From assembly GCA_937925635.1 (NCBI GenBank), contig CALALX010000055.1, positions 1 to 29,121 of the forward strand: a stretch of 29,121 nucleotides of DNA, given 5' to 3'. Shown one piece after another: positions 14,450 to 21,552 of the stretch (the stretch's first letter is position 1; every line of letters starts with the position of its first letter). Both the position numbers and the translations under genes were made by a program. The stretch comes from an uncultured Caulobacter sp. (GTDB lineage Bacteria; Pseudomonadota; Alphaproteobacteria; Caulobacterales; Caulobacteraceae). The notes beneath the pieces were generated by a model. The model had not been told where the DNA came from. It saw only the letters and a program-made list of their open reading frames with translations, and searched no databases.

Positions 14450-15706
14450 ATGTCCGTAAACAAGCAAGGCCACATCCGCCTGACCTCGCATCCGCAGGCA
14501 GGCGCCGCACCGCGTTTCCCCGTCGCCTGGGGCGCCCCGACGGCGACCGAACGCGGCCCGGTCATCGCCAGCCCGAACGCCGGGGCCGACCGCAACGCCA
14601 TCGGCGCGCACGGCGGCGCCTATTCCGTGTACCGATCGCTGGCCATCGCCTCCGGAGCGCTCAATCCGCTGGTGCGGCCCGACCTGACCGATACCGCCCC
14701 GGTGGTCGACGTCGGCCCCTTCGGACAGTGGGCCGATGCGACGAAGATCGTGTCCCTCGATCCCTGGGGGCACCGCGTCCAGCTCGACTTCGCCCGCGAG
14801 ATCGGCGAGGGCGTCGATATCCGTCCGTCGATCGCCATCACCCGGGCCCGCCTGACGCTGCCCGAGATCGGCCAGGCTATCGACGCCGGCCGCCTGAGGG
14901 TCGACGGCGCGGTCGTCCACGAAAGCCGCGATGTGGCGGTGACCAAGGCCGCCGTCGACCCGGTCTGGTATCTGCCCGGCATCGCCGAGCGGTTCGAGGT
15001 CGACGAGACCACCCTTCGTCGGACCCTGTTCGAACAGACCGGCGGCATGTACCCCGAACTGGTCACCCGGCCGGACATCAAGGTCTTCCTGCCTCCGATC
15101 GGCGGCATCACCCTCTACATCTTCGGCGATCCGGCCGCGATCGCCGACCCGGCTCGCCGCCTGACCTGCCGCGTGCATGACGAGTGCAACGGCTCCGACG
15201 TGTTCGGCTCCGATATCTGCACCTGCCGGCCCTACCTGACCCACGGCATCGAGGAGTGCATCCTTGAGGCCCAGAACGGCGGCGCCGGCCTGATCGTCTA
15301 CAACCGCAAGGAAGGCCGGGCGCTGGGCGAGGTGACCAAGTTCCTCGTCTACAACGCTCGCAAGCGCCAGCCCGGCGGGGATCAGGCCGCCACCTACTTC
15401 GAGCGCACCGAGTGCGTGGCGGGGGTTCAGGACGCGCGCTTTCAGCAGTTGATGCCGGACGTGCTGCACTGGCTTGGCGTCAAGCGCATCGACCGCTTCA
15501 TCTCGATGTCGAACATGAAGCACGACGCGCTGGTCGAGGGCGGCATCGAGATCGGCGAGCGGGTGCCCATCCCGGCCTGGCTGGTGCCCGACGACGCCTC
15601 GGTGGAAATGGAGGCCAAGAAGGCCGCCGGCTACTACACGCCCGACGGCGCACCGACCGAGGAAGACCTGAAGAAGGTGGTGGGACGTGATCTCGGGGAG
15701 TTCTGA
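14450..15706 (+). CDS. URC1, GTP cyclohydrolase II-like protein of uracil catabolism
   Basis: A 418-residue protein. The C-terminal half is a RibA-type GTP cyclohydrolase II domain with the three zinc cysteines Cys246, Cys257 and Cys259 in 'HDECNGSDVFGSDICTC' and 'VYNRKEGRALGEVTKF' (RibA has RQEGRGIG). The N-terminal 200 residues are not found in RibA but are typical of the URC1 type. No riboflavin genes are nearby; instead URC4 and uracil phosphoribosyltransferase follow. Known: in L. kluyveri URC1 is needed to degrade uracil and is proposed to act on a uridine nucleotide rather than GTP. Start at 14450 follows GGGAGA. That it opens the UMP ring here is inference from context and homology. 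Confidence 0.85.
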   Translation: MSVNKQGHIRLTSHPQAGAAPRFPVAWGAPTATERGPVIASPNAGADRNAIGAHGGAYSVYRSLAIASGALNPLVRPDLTDTAPVVDVGPFGQWADATKIVSLDPWGHRVQLDFAREIGEGVDIRPSIAITRARLTLPEIGQAIDAGRLRVDGAVVHESRDVAVTKAAVDPVWYLPGIAERFEVDETTLRRTLFEQTGGMYPELVTRPDIKVFLPPIGGITLYIFGDPAAIADPARRLTCRVHDECNGSDVFGSDICTCRPYLTHGIEECILEAQNGGAGLIVYNRKEGRALGEVTKFLVYNARKRQPGGDQAATYFERTECVAGVQDARFQQLMPDVLHWLGVKRIDRFISMSNMKHDALVEGGIEIGERVPIPAWLVPDDASVEMEAKKAAGYYTPDGAPTEEDLKKVVGRDLGEF

Positions 15707-15711
15707 TGGCT

Positions 15712-15863
15712 CTCCCTTCCTCCTCGATGGAGGAAGGGTCGGGGATGGTGGTGTAGCTCCGACGATGCGGGGAATGCGCCGCATGGCGTCGACGCCTCGC
15801 CGAGCCCTTCCCCGCGCTCAGCGGCCACACCACCACCCAACCCTCCTCCATCGAGGAGGAGGG
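15712..15863. repeat. Paired mirror-hairpin element, copy 3
   Basis: Left stem 15714-15723/15729-15738, right stem 15841-15849/15855-15863. It fills nearly all of the gap between URC1 and URC4. Its right arm ends GGAGGAGGG, five bases before the URC4 ATG, and so appears to supply the ribosome-binding site. Confidence 0.85.
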
Positions 15864-15868
15864 CGAAG

Positions 15869-17029
15869 ATGACCGCCGCCCACGCCCTCCTCTCCGCCGC
15901 CGCCGTCCGCGAGCGGGCCCAAGAAATGCTGGCCATCGCGCTGGCGGGCGATCTCCCCGACTGGCGGGTCGACCTCGACCGGCTGCCGCACGCCGCTGAC
16001 GCCGTGGCGCGGGTGATCCGTGAGCAGTATCCGTCGCTGAAGGTGCCGTTCCACGCGCGCTGGCGACATTTCCACGCCCGCGGCCGCGACCTGTGGGCGG
16101 AGCTGGCCGAAGAGGCCTATTGGCCGGATCGCGCCGCCCGCGCCCGCGCCGCCTTCGACCTCTGTGTCACCTCGGTCCTGCTCGACGCGGGCTCCGGCCC
16201 AGGCTGGAAGTTCCTTGACGGTCCGACTGGCTCGACCACCACGCGGTCGGAGGGGCTGGGCATCGCCTCCCTGCGGCTCTTTCAGTCAGGGGCGTTCTCC
16301 ACCACGTGCGACGATCCGCTGCGCGCCGACGCCCTGGCCGGATTCGAGGCGGCGACGCTGGCCAGGGCCTTCCAGGTCTCAGACGCCAATCCGCTGGTGG
16401 GGCTGGAGGGCCGCGCCGCCCTGCTGCGCCGGTTGGGCGAGGCGATCGGTCGGCCCGGCGACCTCTACGACGTGATGGCCGCCCGCGCTGTTGAGGGCCG
16501 ACTGCCCGCGCCGCAGATCCTGGCGGTCCTGCTCGAGCGTCTCGGCCCCATCTGGCAAAACCGCCTGGTCATCGACGGCGTGCCGATGGGCGACACCTGG
16601 CGGCATCCTCAGCTGGGTCTGGTCCCGATCCACAAGCTCTCGCAGTGGCTGGCCTACAGCCTGATCGAACCGCTGCAGGACGCCGGTCTCGACGTGATCG
16701 ACATCGACGGCCTGACGGGCCTCGCCGAGTATCGCAACGGCGGCCTGTTCATCGACGACGGCGTGCTGGTCCTGAAGGATCCGGCCGACATCGACCGCAC
16801 CCACGCGGTCGGCGACCCGCTCGTCGTCGGCTGGCGCTCCCTCACCGTGGCCCTGCTCGACCGCATCGCGCCGCTGGTTCGCGAGCGGCTGGAAGTCGGC
16901 GCCGAGGTCTTTCCGCTGGCGCGGGTGCTGGAGGGCGGCACCTGGGCGACTGGTCGGCGACTGGCGGCCGAACGACGAGCGGGCGGCGGTCCGCCCCTGA
17001 AGATCACGAGCGACGGGACGGTGTTCTGA
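15869..17029 (+). CDS. URC4/DUF1688 family uracil catabolism protein
   Basis: A 386-residue protein of the DUF1688/URC4 type (Urg3 in fission yeast), recognised by 'RWRHFHARGRDLWAEL', 'LLDAGSGPGWKFLDG', 'TTTRSEGLGIASLRLFQSGAFS', 'DTWRHPQLGLVPIHKLSQWL' and 'DGLTGLAEYRNGGLFIDDG'. No transmembrane or signal segments. Known: yeast urc4 mutants accumulate ribosylurea, so the protein acts on or after that intermediate. Its enzymatic mechanism is not settled to my knowledge. It lies between URC1 and upp and its stop overlaps the upp start by one base, so coupling with upp is clear. The identity of the family is confident; the reaction is not. Confidence 0.88.
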   Translation: MTAAHALLSAAAVRERAQEMLAIALAGDLPDWRVDLDRLPHAADAVARVIREQYPSLKVPFHARWRHFHARGRDLWAELAEEAYWPDRAARARAAFDLCVTSVLLDAGSGPGWKFLDGPTGSTTTRSEGLGIASLRLFQSGAFSTTCDDPLRADALAGFEAATLARAFQVSDANPLVGLEGRAALLRRLGEAIGRPGDLYDVMAARAVEGRLPAPQILAVLLERLGPIWQNRLVIDGVPMGDTWRHPQLGLVPIHKLSQWLAYSLIEPLQDAGLDVIDIDGLTGLAEYRNGGLFIDDGVLVLKDPADIDRTHAVGDPLVVGWRSLTVALLDRIAPLVRERLEVGAEVFPLARVLEGGTWATGRRLAAERRAGGGPPLKITSDGTVF

Positions 17030-17670
17030 TGCGTGGATACGGTTCTGGCGTGACGATCGTCGACCACCCGCTGGTGCGGCACAAGCTGACCCGGCTGCGC
17101 GACATCAACACCTCGACCAAGACCTTCCGTGAGCTGGTGCGGGAGATCGCCACCCTGCTCTGCTACGAAGTCACCCGCGACCTGGCCCTGACCGAGCGCG
17201 AGGTCACGACCCCGCTCGAAACGACCATGGCTCCAGAGATCGCCGGCAAGAAGCTGGTCTTCGCCTCGATCCTGCGGGCCGGGGAAGGAATGCTCGACGG
17301 CATGCTGACCTTGGTGCCCTCGGCGCGCGTGGCCCACATCGGCCTCTACCGCGACCCTGGCACCCGGGCGGCGGTGGAGTACTACCTCAAGGTCCCCGAC
17401 ACCCTGGCCGAGCGTCAGGTGATCGTCGTCGACCCGATGCTGGCCACCGGCGTCACCGCCCGGGCCGCCATTGACCGGCTGAAGGAGGAGGGGGCCCGCG
17501 ACATCCGCTTCGTCTGCATCCTGGCCGCGCCTCAGGGCATCGACGCCATCCGGGGCGAGCATCCGGACGTGCCGATCTGGGCGGCGGGCGTCGATCGCGG
17601 CCTCAACGACCACGGCTACATCGTCCCGGGGCTGGGGGACGCGGGGGATAGGCTGTTCGGGACCAGATAA
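17029..17670 (+). CDS. upp: Uracil phosphoribosyltransferase
   Basis: A 213-residue type I phosphoribosyltransferase converting uracil and PRPP to UMP and pyrophosphate. Seen: 'ILRAGEGMLDGML' (uracil enzyme signature), 'HIGLYRDPGTRAAVEYYLKVP', the PRPP loop 'VIVVDPMLATGVTARAAIDRL' around residues 126-145, and a C-terminal 'DRGLNDHGYIVPGLGDAGDRLFGT' which is typical of UPRTases. Start at 17029 overlaps the URC4 stop by one base. In this operon it likely feeds the URC route, making the UMP that URC1 and URC4 then degrade (URC6 role in yeast), besides ordinary uracil salvage. I see no second upp-like gene in the window. Confidence 0.93.
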   Translation: MRGYGSGVTIVDHPLVRHKLTRLRDINTSTKTFRELVREIATLLCYEVTRDLALTEREVTTPLETTMAPEIAGKKLVFASILRAGEGMLDGMLTLVPSARVAHIGLYRDPGTRAAVEYYLKVPDTLAERQVIVVDPMLATGVTARAAIDRLKEEGARDIRFVCILAAPQGIDAIRGEHPDVPIWAAGVDRGLNDHGYIVPGLGDAGDRLFGTR

Positions 17671-17696
17671 CGGCGAGGTCGTGCCTTTTCCTTCCG

Positions 17697-17861
17697 CTCC
17701 CTCTTGGGAGAGGGGGACCACCCGGAGGGTGGTGGAGCGGGAGGCGCTGCGGTTCGACGGTAAGCCGCGGCGTTAGCCTCACACCATCCCCGCCGAGCCC
17801 TTCAGCGGCCGTGCTTCCCTCACCACCATGCTCCGCATGGTCCCCCTCTCCCAAGAGGGAG
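17697..17861. repeat. Mirror-repeat pair with exact 24 bp arms
   Basis: Positions 17697-17720 and 17838-17861 are exact reverse complements (24 bp) and each contains CTCCCTCTTGGGAGAG or its complement. The inner flanks GGTGGTGG and CACCACC also mirror each other. It lies between upp and the enoyl-CoA hydratase and may end the URC operon. A third, single copy is at 18692. Confidence 0.85.
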
Positions 17862-17900
17862 AGGATTGAGGTGGCGCGACCCCACCGCTAAGCACGCCGA

Positions 17901-18683
17901 ATGACCCACCAGACCCTCCTCACCGAACAGTCCGACGGCGTCCTCGTCGTCACGCTGAATCGCCCGACGGCCGGCAATTCGCTGTCGACGCAGATGGCGG
18001 AGGAACTGCTGTCGCTCTGGCAGACCCTCGCGGCCGACACGGCCGTGCGCGCCGTGGTCCTGACCGCGGCCGGGGACAAGATCTTCTGCGCCGGCGCCGA
18101 TCTGAAGGAACGCGACGGCATGACCGACGACGCGTGGGTCGCCCAGCACCGCCTGTTCGAGGCCATGCGCGACGCGCTGGTCGCCCTGCCGGTCCCGGTG
18201 ATCTGCGCGGTCAACGGCGCGGCCTACGGCGGCGGCTGCGAGATCGCGCTGAACTGCGACTTCATCTACGCGGCCGCCCACGCGCGGTTCGCCCTGCCGG
18301 AGGTGAAGCTGGGCATCATGCCGGGCCTGGGCGGCGCGCCGAACCTGGCCCGCGCCGCCGGCGAGCGCCGGGCACGTGAAATCCTGCTGACGGGCGATCC
18401 GTTCACGGCGGAGGAGGGCGCGGCCTGGGGCGTCGTCAACCGCGTCTGCGCCGCCGACACCCTCGTCGCCGACGCCGTCGCCACGGCCCGCAAGATCGCC
18501 GCCAACGCCCCGCTCAGCGTGCGCAACATCCGCCGCACCCTGACCGCCACGGCCAACCTGACCGGCGCGGAGTCGATCGCGGTGGAACTCGCGCACTACG
18601 ACGAACTGACCCCCACCGAAGACCGCCGCGAAGGCGTCGCAGCCTGGGGCCAGAAGCGCGCGCCGGCGTGGAAGGGGCGTTAG
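17901..18683 (+). CDS. Enoyl-CoA hydratase
   Basis: A 260-residue crotonase-family enzyme with both catalytic glutamates in place: Glu114 in 'GAAYGGGCE' and Glu134 in 'ALPEVKLGIMPGLGG'. The oxyanion segment 'IFCAGADLKE' is at 61-70. It should hydrate short to medium 2-enoyl-CoAs. It is separated from upp by 230 bp with a paired repeat and probably forms its own unit, ended by the hairpin at 18692. A role in the URC route (whose product is 3-hydroxypropionate in yeast) is conceivable but the gap argues against it. I started it at the ATG at 17901; no strong ribosome site is visible. Confidence 0.9.
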   Translation: MTHQTLLTEQSDGVLVVTLNRPTAGNSLSTQMAEELLSLWQTLAADTAVRAVVLTAAGDKIFCAGADLKERDGMTDDAWVAQHRLFEAMRDALVALPVPVICAVNGAAYGGGCEIALNCDFIYAAAHARFALPEVKLGIMPGLGGAPNLARAAGERRAREILLTGDPFTAEEGAAWGVVNRVCAADTLVADAVATARKIAANAPLSVRNIRRTLTATANLTGAESIAVELAHYDELTPTEDRREGVAAWGQKRAPAWKGR

Positions 18684-18691
18684 TCCGCGCC

Positions 18692-18715
18692 TTCCTCTCC
18701 CTCTTGGGAGAGGAA
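18692..18715. terminator. Hairpin after the enoyl-CoA hydratase
   Basis: A perfect 10 bp stem, 18692-18701 with 18706-18715, four-base loop TCTT, 8 bp after the stop. It is a single-arm relative of the repeat at 17697-17861. Confidence 0.6.
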
Positions 18716-19089
18716 AACAGGAGGACATCCAGGATTCGATCCCCCTCCTTCGGCGCCTGCCTCATTCTCAACCGGTCACACCGCACGGGGAGGGCGCTAG
18801 GCCGGCGACCTTGGCGGCGGGGTGATGGAGGTCGAGCGGGGACAGCTGGCAGGGGGTTACTGCCAGGGTCCGGGACGAGGTTGCCGCCTTGCCCGCCCGT
18901 CGGAGGCGCTCCGGCTAAGCCCTAACGAAGGCTGCCGAGCGGAAGCTTCCGGATAACGAGCTTCGCGGAGCGCACTGGCTCACGCCACCGTTCACACGTT
19001 CACATCACAGACTTCCGGGGTGAACCCGGAGCGCTCCGCACCACCTCCCCAACCTTCAGGGCAGAACCCGTGAAGTTGCGAAGCCGTGC
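18716..19089. other. Structured intergenic region of unknown nature
   Basis: No convincing gene in 374 bp between convergent neighbours. It holds several hairpins: CTGGCAG (18846-18852) with CTGCCAG (18860-18866); a GGAGGCGCTCC near 18900; the palindrome CGGAAGCTTCCG near 18940; and a 9 bp long-range match GCGGAGCGC with GCGCTCCGC (about 18966 and 19031) around a CCGGG/CCCGG hairpin. I could not match it to RNase P RNA, tmRNA, 6S RNA or a known riboswitch. An uncharacterised non-coding RNA or gene remnant is possible. Confidence 0.35.
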
Positions 19090-19488
19090 CTACCAGCTGT
19101 TGCGCCCGTCGACGGTCTCGACCTCGACCGTCGTCCAGTCCAGCCCGTCGATCAGGCGCAGGTTGACGCCCGCGATCCTGGCCTCGGGGACCGTGCCGGG
19201 CTGGAAGCCGGGCTTGGGTGTGCCGTCATTGTTGTAGGCCGACGCCCAGTCCGGCGACTCGCCCCAGGTCTGCATCCCGCACCGGCCGCAGAAGTGGTGA
19301 CGGTTCAGGCCGGTCGGCGCGTAGGTCCGTTCCTCGGTCGCCTCGACCGTGATCTCGTCCGGGCCGAAGTAAGCCCAGACCGCGCCGGTCCGTTCACAGA
19401 AGCTGCAGTTGCAGGATTTCGCGGCCTCCGGACGGCGCGACAGCGTGATCGCCGTGTCGCCGCAGTGGCAGGTGGCTTTCAGGGTCAT
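19090..19488 (-). CDS. GFA/CENP-V family zinc protein
   Basis: A 132-residue protein of the glutathione-dependent formaldehyde-activating (GFA) fold. The zinc cysteines are visible: Cys7 and Cys9 in 'CHCG', Cys26, Cys28 and Cys31 in 'CNCSFC', and Cys67 and Cys70 in 'FCGRCGMQ'. The family was named from a formaldehyde-glutathione adduct enzyme, but most members have unproven roles; this one has no glutathione-linked dehydrogenase nearby. Cytoplasmic, no signal peptide. ATG at 19488 has AGGAG about eight bases upstream. It is transcribed toward the structured intergenic region and divergent from uvrC. Confidence 0.85.
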   Translation of the reverse strand: MTLKATCHCGDTAITLSRRPEAAKSCNCSFCERTGAVWAYFGPDEITVEATEERTYAPTGLNRHHFCGRCGMQTWGESPDWASAYNNDGTPKPGFQPGTVPEARIAGVNLRLIDGLDWTTVEVETVDGRNSW

Positions 19489-19559
19489 GGGGAGGCTCCT
19501 GCTTGGGTGTGAGACGCAGGCTAGCGCCGTCTTGTGTCAGGATGTGTCAGCAGCATTGA

Positions 19560-19585
19560 GGGACAGACACCTTGGCGTCTGTCCC
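19560..19585. repeat. Hairpin GGGACAGAC/GTCTGTCCC
   Basis: A perfect 9 bp stem, 19560-19568 with 19577-19585, in the gap before uvrC. It is of the GGGGACA/TGTCCCC kind also seen at 11808-11893 and may be another dispersed intergenic repeat. Confidence 0.6.
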
Positions 19586-19612
19586 CACCTCACCGCCGCC
19601 GCCCGACTCCCC

Positions 19613-19618
19613 TATATT
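19613..19618 (+). promoter_or_regulatory. Candidate -10 element for uvrC
   Basis: TATATT stands out in a GC-rich stretch, eight bases before the GTG taken as the uvrC start. No good -35 is visible. If used, transcription would start at or next to the GTG, giving a leaderless message. Confidence 0.35.
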
Positions 19619-19625
19619 CGCCTCC

Positions 19626-21479
19626 GTGACCGACACCCCCACGCTCACCGGCGCGGCGCTCATCGCCGACCATGCCAAACGCCTGCCCGACTCGCCCGGC
19701 GTCTACCGGATGATCGGCGAGGATGGCGAGGTGCTGTACGTCGGCAAGGCCCGGTCGCTGAAGAAGCGGGTGATCCAGTACGCCCAGGGGCGTTTCCACA
19801 CCAACCGCATCGCCCACATGGTCGACCTGACCCGGGCCATGGAGTTCGCCTCGACCCGCACGGAAGCGGATGCCCTGCTGCTCGAGATCAACCTGATCAA
19901 GACGATGAAGCCGCGCTTCAACGTCCTGCTGCGCGACGACAAGAGCTTCCCCGAGATCGTCATCCGCCGCGAACATCCCGCCGCCCAGCTGCGCAAGCAC
20001 CGCGGGGCGCACACGATCAAGGGCGACTACTTCGGTCCCTTCGCCTCGGCCGGCGCGGTCAACCGCACGCTGAACACCCTGCAGAAGGCCTTCCTGCTGC
20101 GCTCCTGTTCGGACAGCGTCTACGAGAGTCGCACCCGGCCCTGCATGCTGCACCAGATCCGCCGCTGCGCCGCGCCCTGCACCGGCCTGATCGCGCTGGA
20201 CGACTATGCGAAACTGGTCGAGGAGGCCGAGGCCTTCCTGCGCGGCAAGAGCCGGGCGGTCATGGCCCGCATGTCGCAGGAGATGCAGGCGGCTTCCGAC
20301 GAGCTGGAGTTCGAGCGCGCCGCTCGGCTGCGCGATCGCATCCGCGCCCTGTCGGCCGTCGCCGCGGAGACCCAGGTCAATCCGGAGAGCGTCGAGGAGG
20401 CTGACGTCTTCGCCCTGCACGCCGAGGGCGGGCAGGCCTGCGTGCAGGTGTTCTTCTTCCGCGCCGGCCAGAACTGGGGCAACCGCGCCTATTTCCCGCG
20501 CGTCGACAGGGCCGACACCGACGCCGAGGTGATGAGCGCCTTCATCGGCCAGTTCTACGACGACAAGCCGCTGCCCCGGCAGATCCTGGTCAACGTCCTG
20601 CCGCATGAGCACGCGCTGTTCAGCGAGGCCTTCGCCATGAAGGCCGGCCGCAAGGTCGAGATCCTCAAGCCTCAGCGCGGCGAGAAGAAGGGCCTGGTCG
20701 ACCAGGCGACGCTGAACGCCCGCGAGGCGCTGGGTCGCAAGATGGCCGAGGGCTCGGCCCAGTCGAAGCTGCTGGCCGGCGTGCAGGAAGCCTTCGGGAT
20801 GGAAGCCCCGCCCGAACGGATCGAGGTCTACGACAACAGCCACATCATGGGCACGAACGCCGTCGGCGGCATGGTCGTGGCCGGCCCGGAAGGTTTCCAG
20901 AAGAATCAGTACCGGAAGTTCAACATCAAGAGCACCGAGCTGGTCCCCGGCGATGACTACGGCATGATGAAGGAGGTTCTGCGCCGCCGCTTCTCGCGCC
21001 TGGTCAAGGAAGAGGAGGCCGGCGACGACTCGGCCCGTCCGGACCTGGTCTTGATCGACGGCGGCGCGGGCCAGCTGGAGGCGGCGCTGGAGGTCATGGC
21101 CGACCTCGGCGTCGACGACATCACGGTGGTCGGCATCGCCAAGGGCCCTGACCGCGACGCCGGGCTGGAGCGGTTCTTCATCCCCGGCCGCGACCCCTTC
21201 ATGCTCGAGCCGAAGAGCCCTGTGCTCTACTATCTCCAGCGCCTGCGCGACGAGGTCCACCGCTTCGCGATCGGCGCCCATCGCACGCGCCGGTCCATGG
21301 ATATGAAGAAGAACCCGCTCGACGAGATCGAGGGGGTCGGTCCCGGCCGCAAGAAGGCGCTGCTGCACGCCTTCGGCTCGGCCCGGGAGGTCGGCAAGGC
21401 GGCGGTCGACGACCTGATGAAGGTCGAGGGCGTCAGCGCGGCGCTGGCGCAGCGCATCCACGACTTTTTCCGCAGGTGA
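19626..21479 (+). CDS. uvrC: Excinuclease ABC subunit C
   Basis: A 617-residue nucleotide excision repair endonuclease that cuts DNA on both sides of the lesion in the UvrB complex. Domains in order: GIY-YIG nuclease ('DSPGVYRMIGEDGEVLYVGKA', residues 22-42), a cysteine cluster Cys161, Cys173, Cys181 and Cys185 of the kind that binds an iron-sulfur cluster in UvrC, the UVR motif ('ELEFERAARLRDRIRAL'), the RNase H-like nuclease ('IEVYDNSHIMGTNAVGGM') and two helix-hairpin-helix units at the C-terminus. I take GTG 19626 as start, since the family begins shortly before the GIY-YIG domain; a TTG at 19572 is inside a hairpin. pgsA follows 73 bp later, a common arrangement. Confidence 0.95.
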   Translation: MTDTPTLTGAALIADHAKRLPDSPGVYRMIGEDGEVLYVGKARSLKKRVIQYAQGRFHTNRIAHMVDLTRAMEFASTRTEADALLLEINLIKTMKPRFNVLLRDDKSFPEIVIRREHPAAQLRKHRGAHTIKGDYFGPFASAGAVNRTLNTLQKAFLLRSCSDSVYESRTRPCMLHQIRRCAAPCTGLIALDDYAKLVEEAEAFLRGKSRAVMARMSQEMQAASDELEFERAARLRDRIRALSAVAAETQVNPESVEEADVFALHAEGGQACVQVFFFRAGQNWGNRAYFPRVDRADTDAEVMSAFIGQFYDDKPLPRQILVNVLPHEHALFSEAFAMKAGRKVEILKPQRGEKKGLVDQATLNAREALGRKMAEGSAQSKLLAGVQEAFGMEAPPERIEVYDNSHIMGTNAVGGMVVAGPEGFQKNQYRKFNIKSTELVPGDDYGMMKEVLRRRFSRLVKEEEAGDDSARPDLVLIDGGAGQLEAALEVMADLGVDDITVVGIAKGPDRDAGLERFFIPGRDPFMLEPKSPVLYYLQRLRDEVHRFAIGAHRTRRSMDMKKNPLDEIEGVGPGRKKALLHAFGSAREVGKAAVDDLMKVEGVSAALAQRIHDFFRR

Positions 21480-21552
21480 CCAATGCTGTCATCCCGGCTA
21501 CCCGCTGCGCTTGGGCCAGGATGACCGCCAGGGGTTGTGATAGAGAGACGCC

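Noticed and set aside
14450..15706. Riboflavin biosynthesis ribA
   Set aside because: The zinc cysteines are RibA-like, but the long extra N-terminal half, altered catalytic segment and URC4/upp neighbours indicate URC1.
18727..18750. tRNA T-arm-like GATTCGATCC
   Set aside because: The flanking bases cannot form the five-pair T stem and there is no acceptor stem.
18716..19089. RNase P RNA, tmRNA, 6S RNA or cobalamin riboswitch
   Set aside because: I looked on both strands for the conserved cores (for example GAGGAAAGTCCGGGC, a tmRNA tag frame, B12 box) and found none.
19590..21461. 623-codon open frame antisense to uvrC
   Set aside because: Shadow of uvrC; composition is a codon-complement artefact with no domains.
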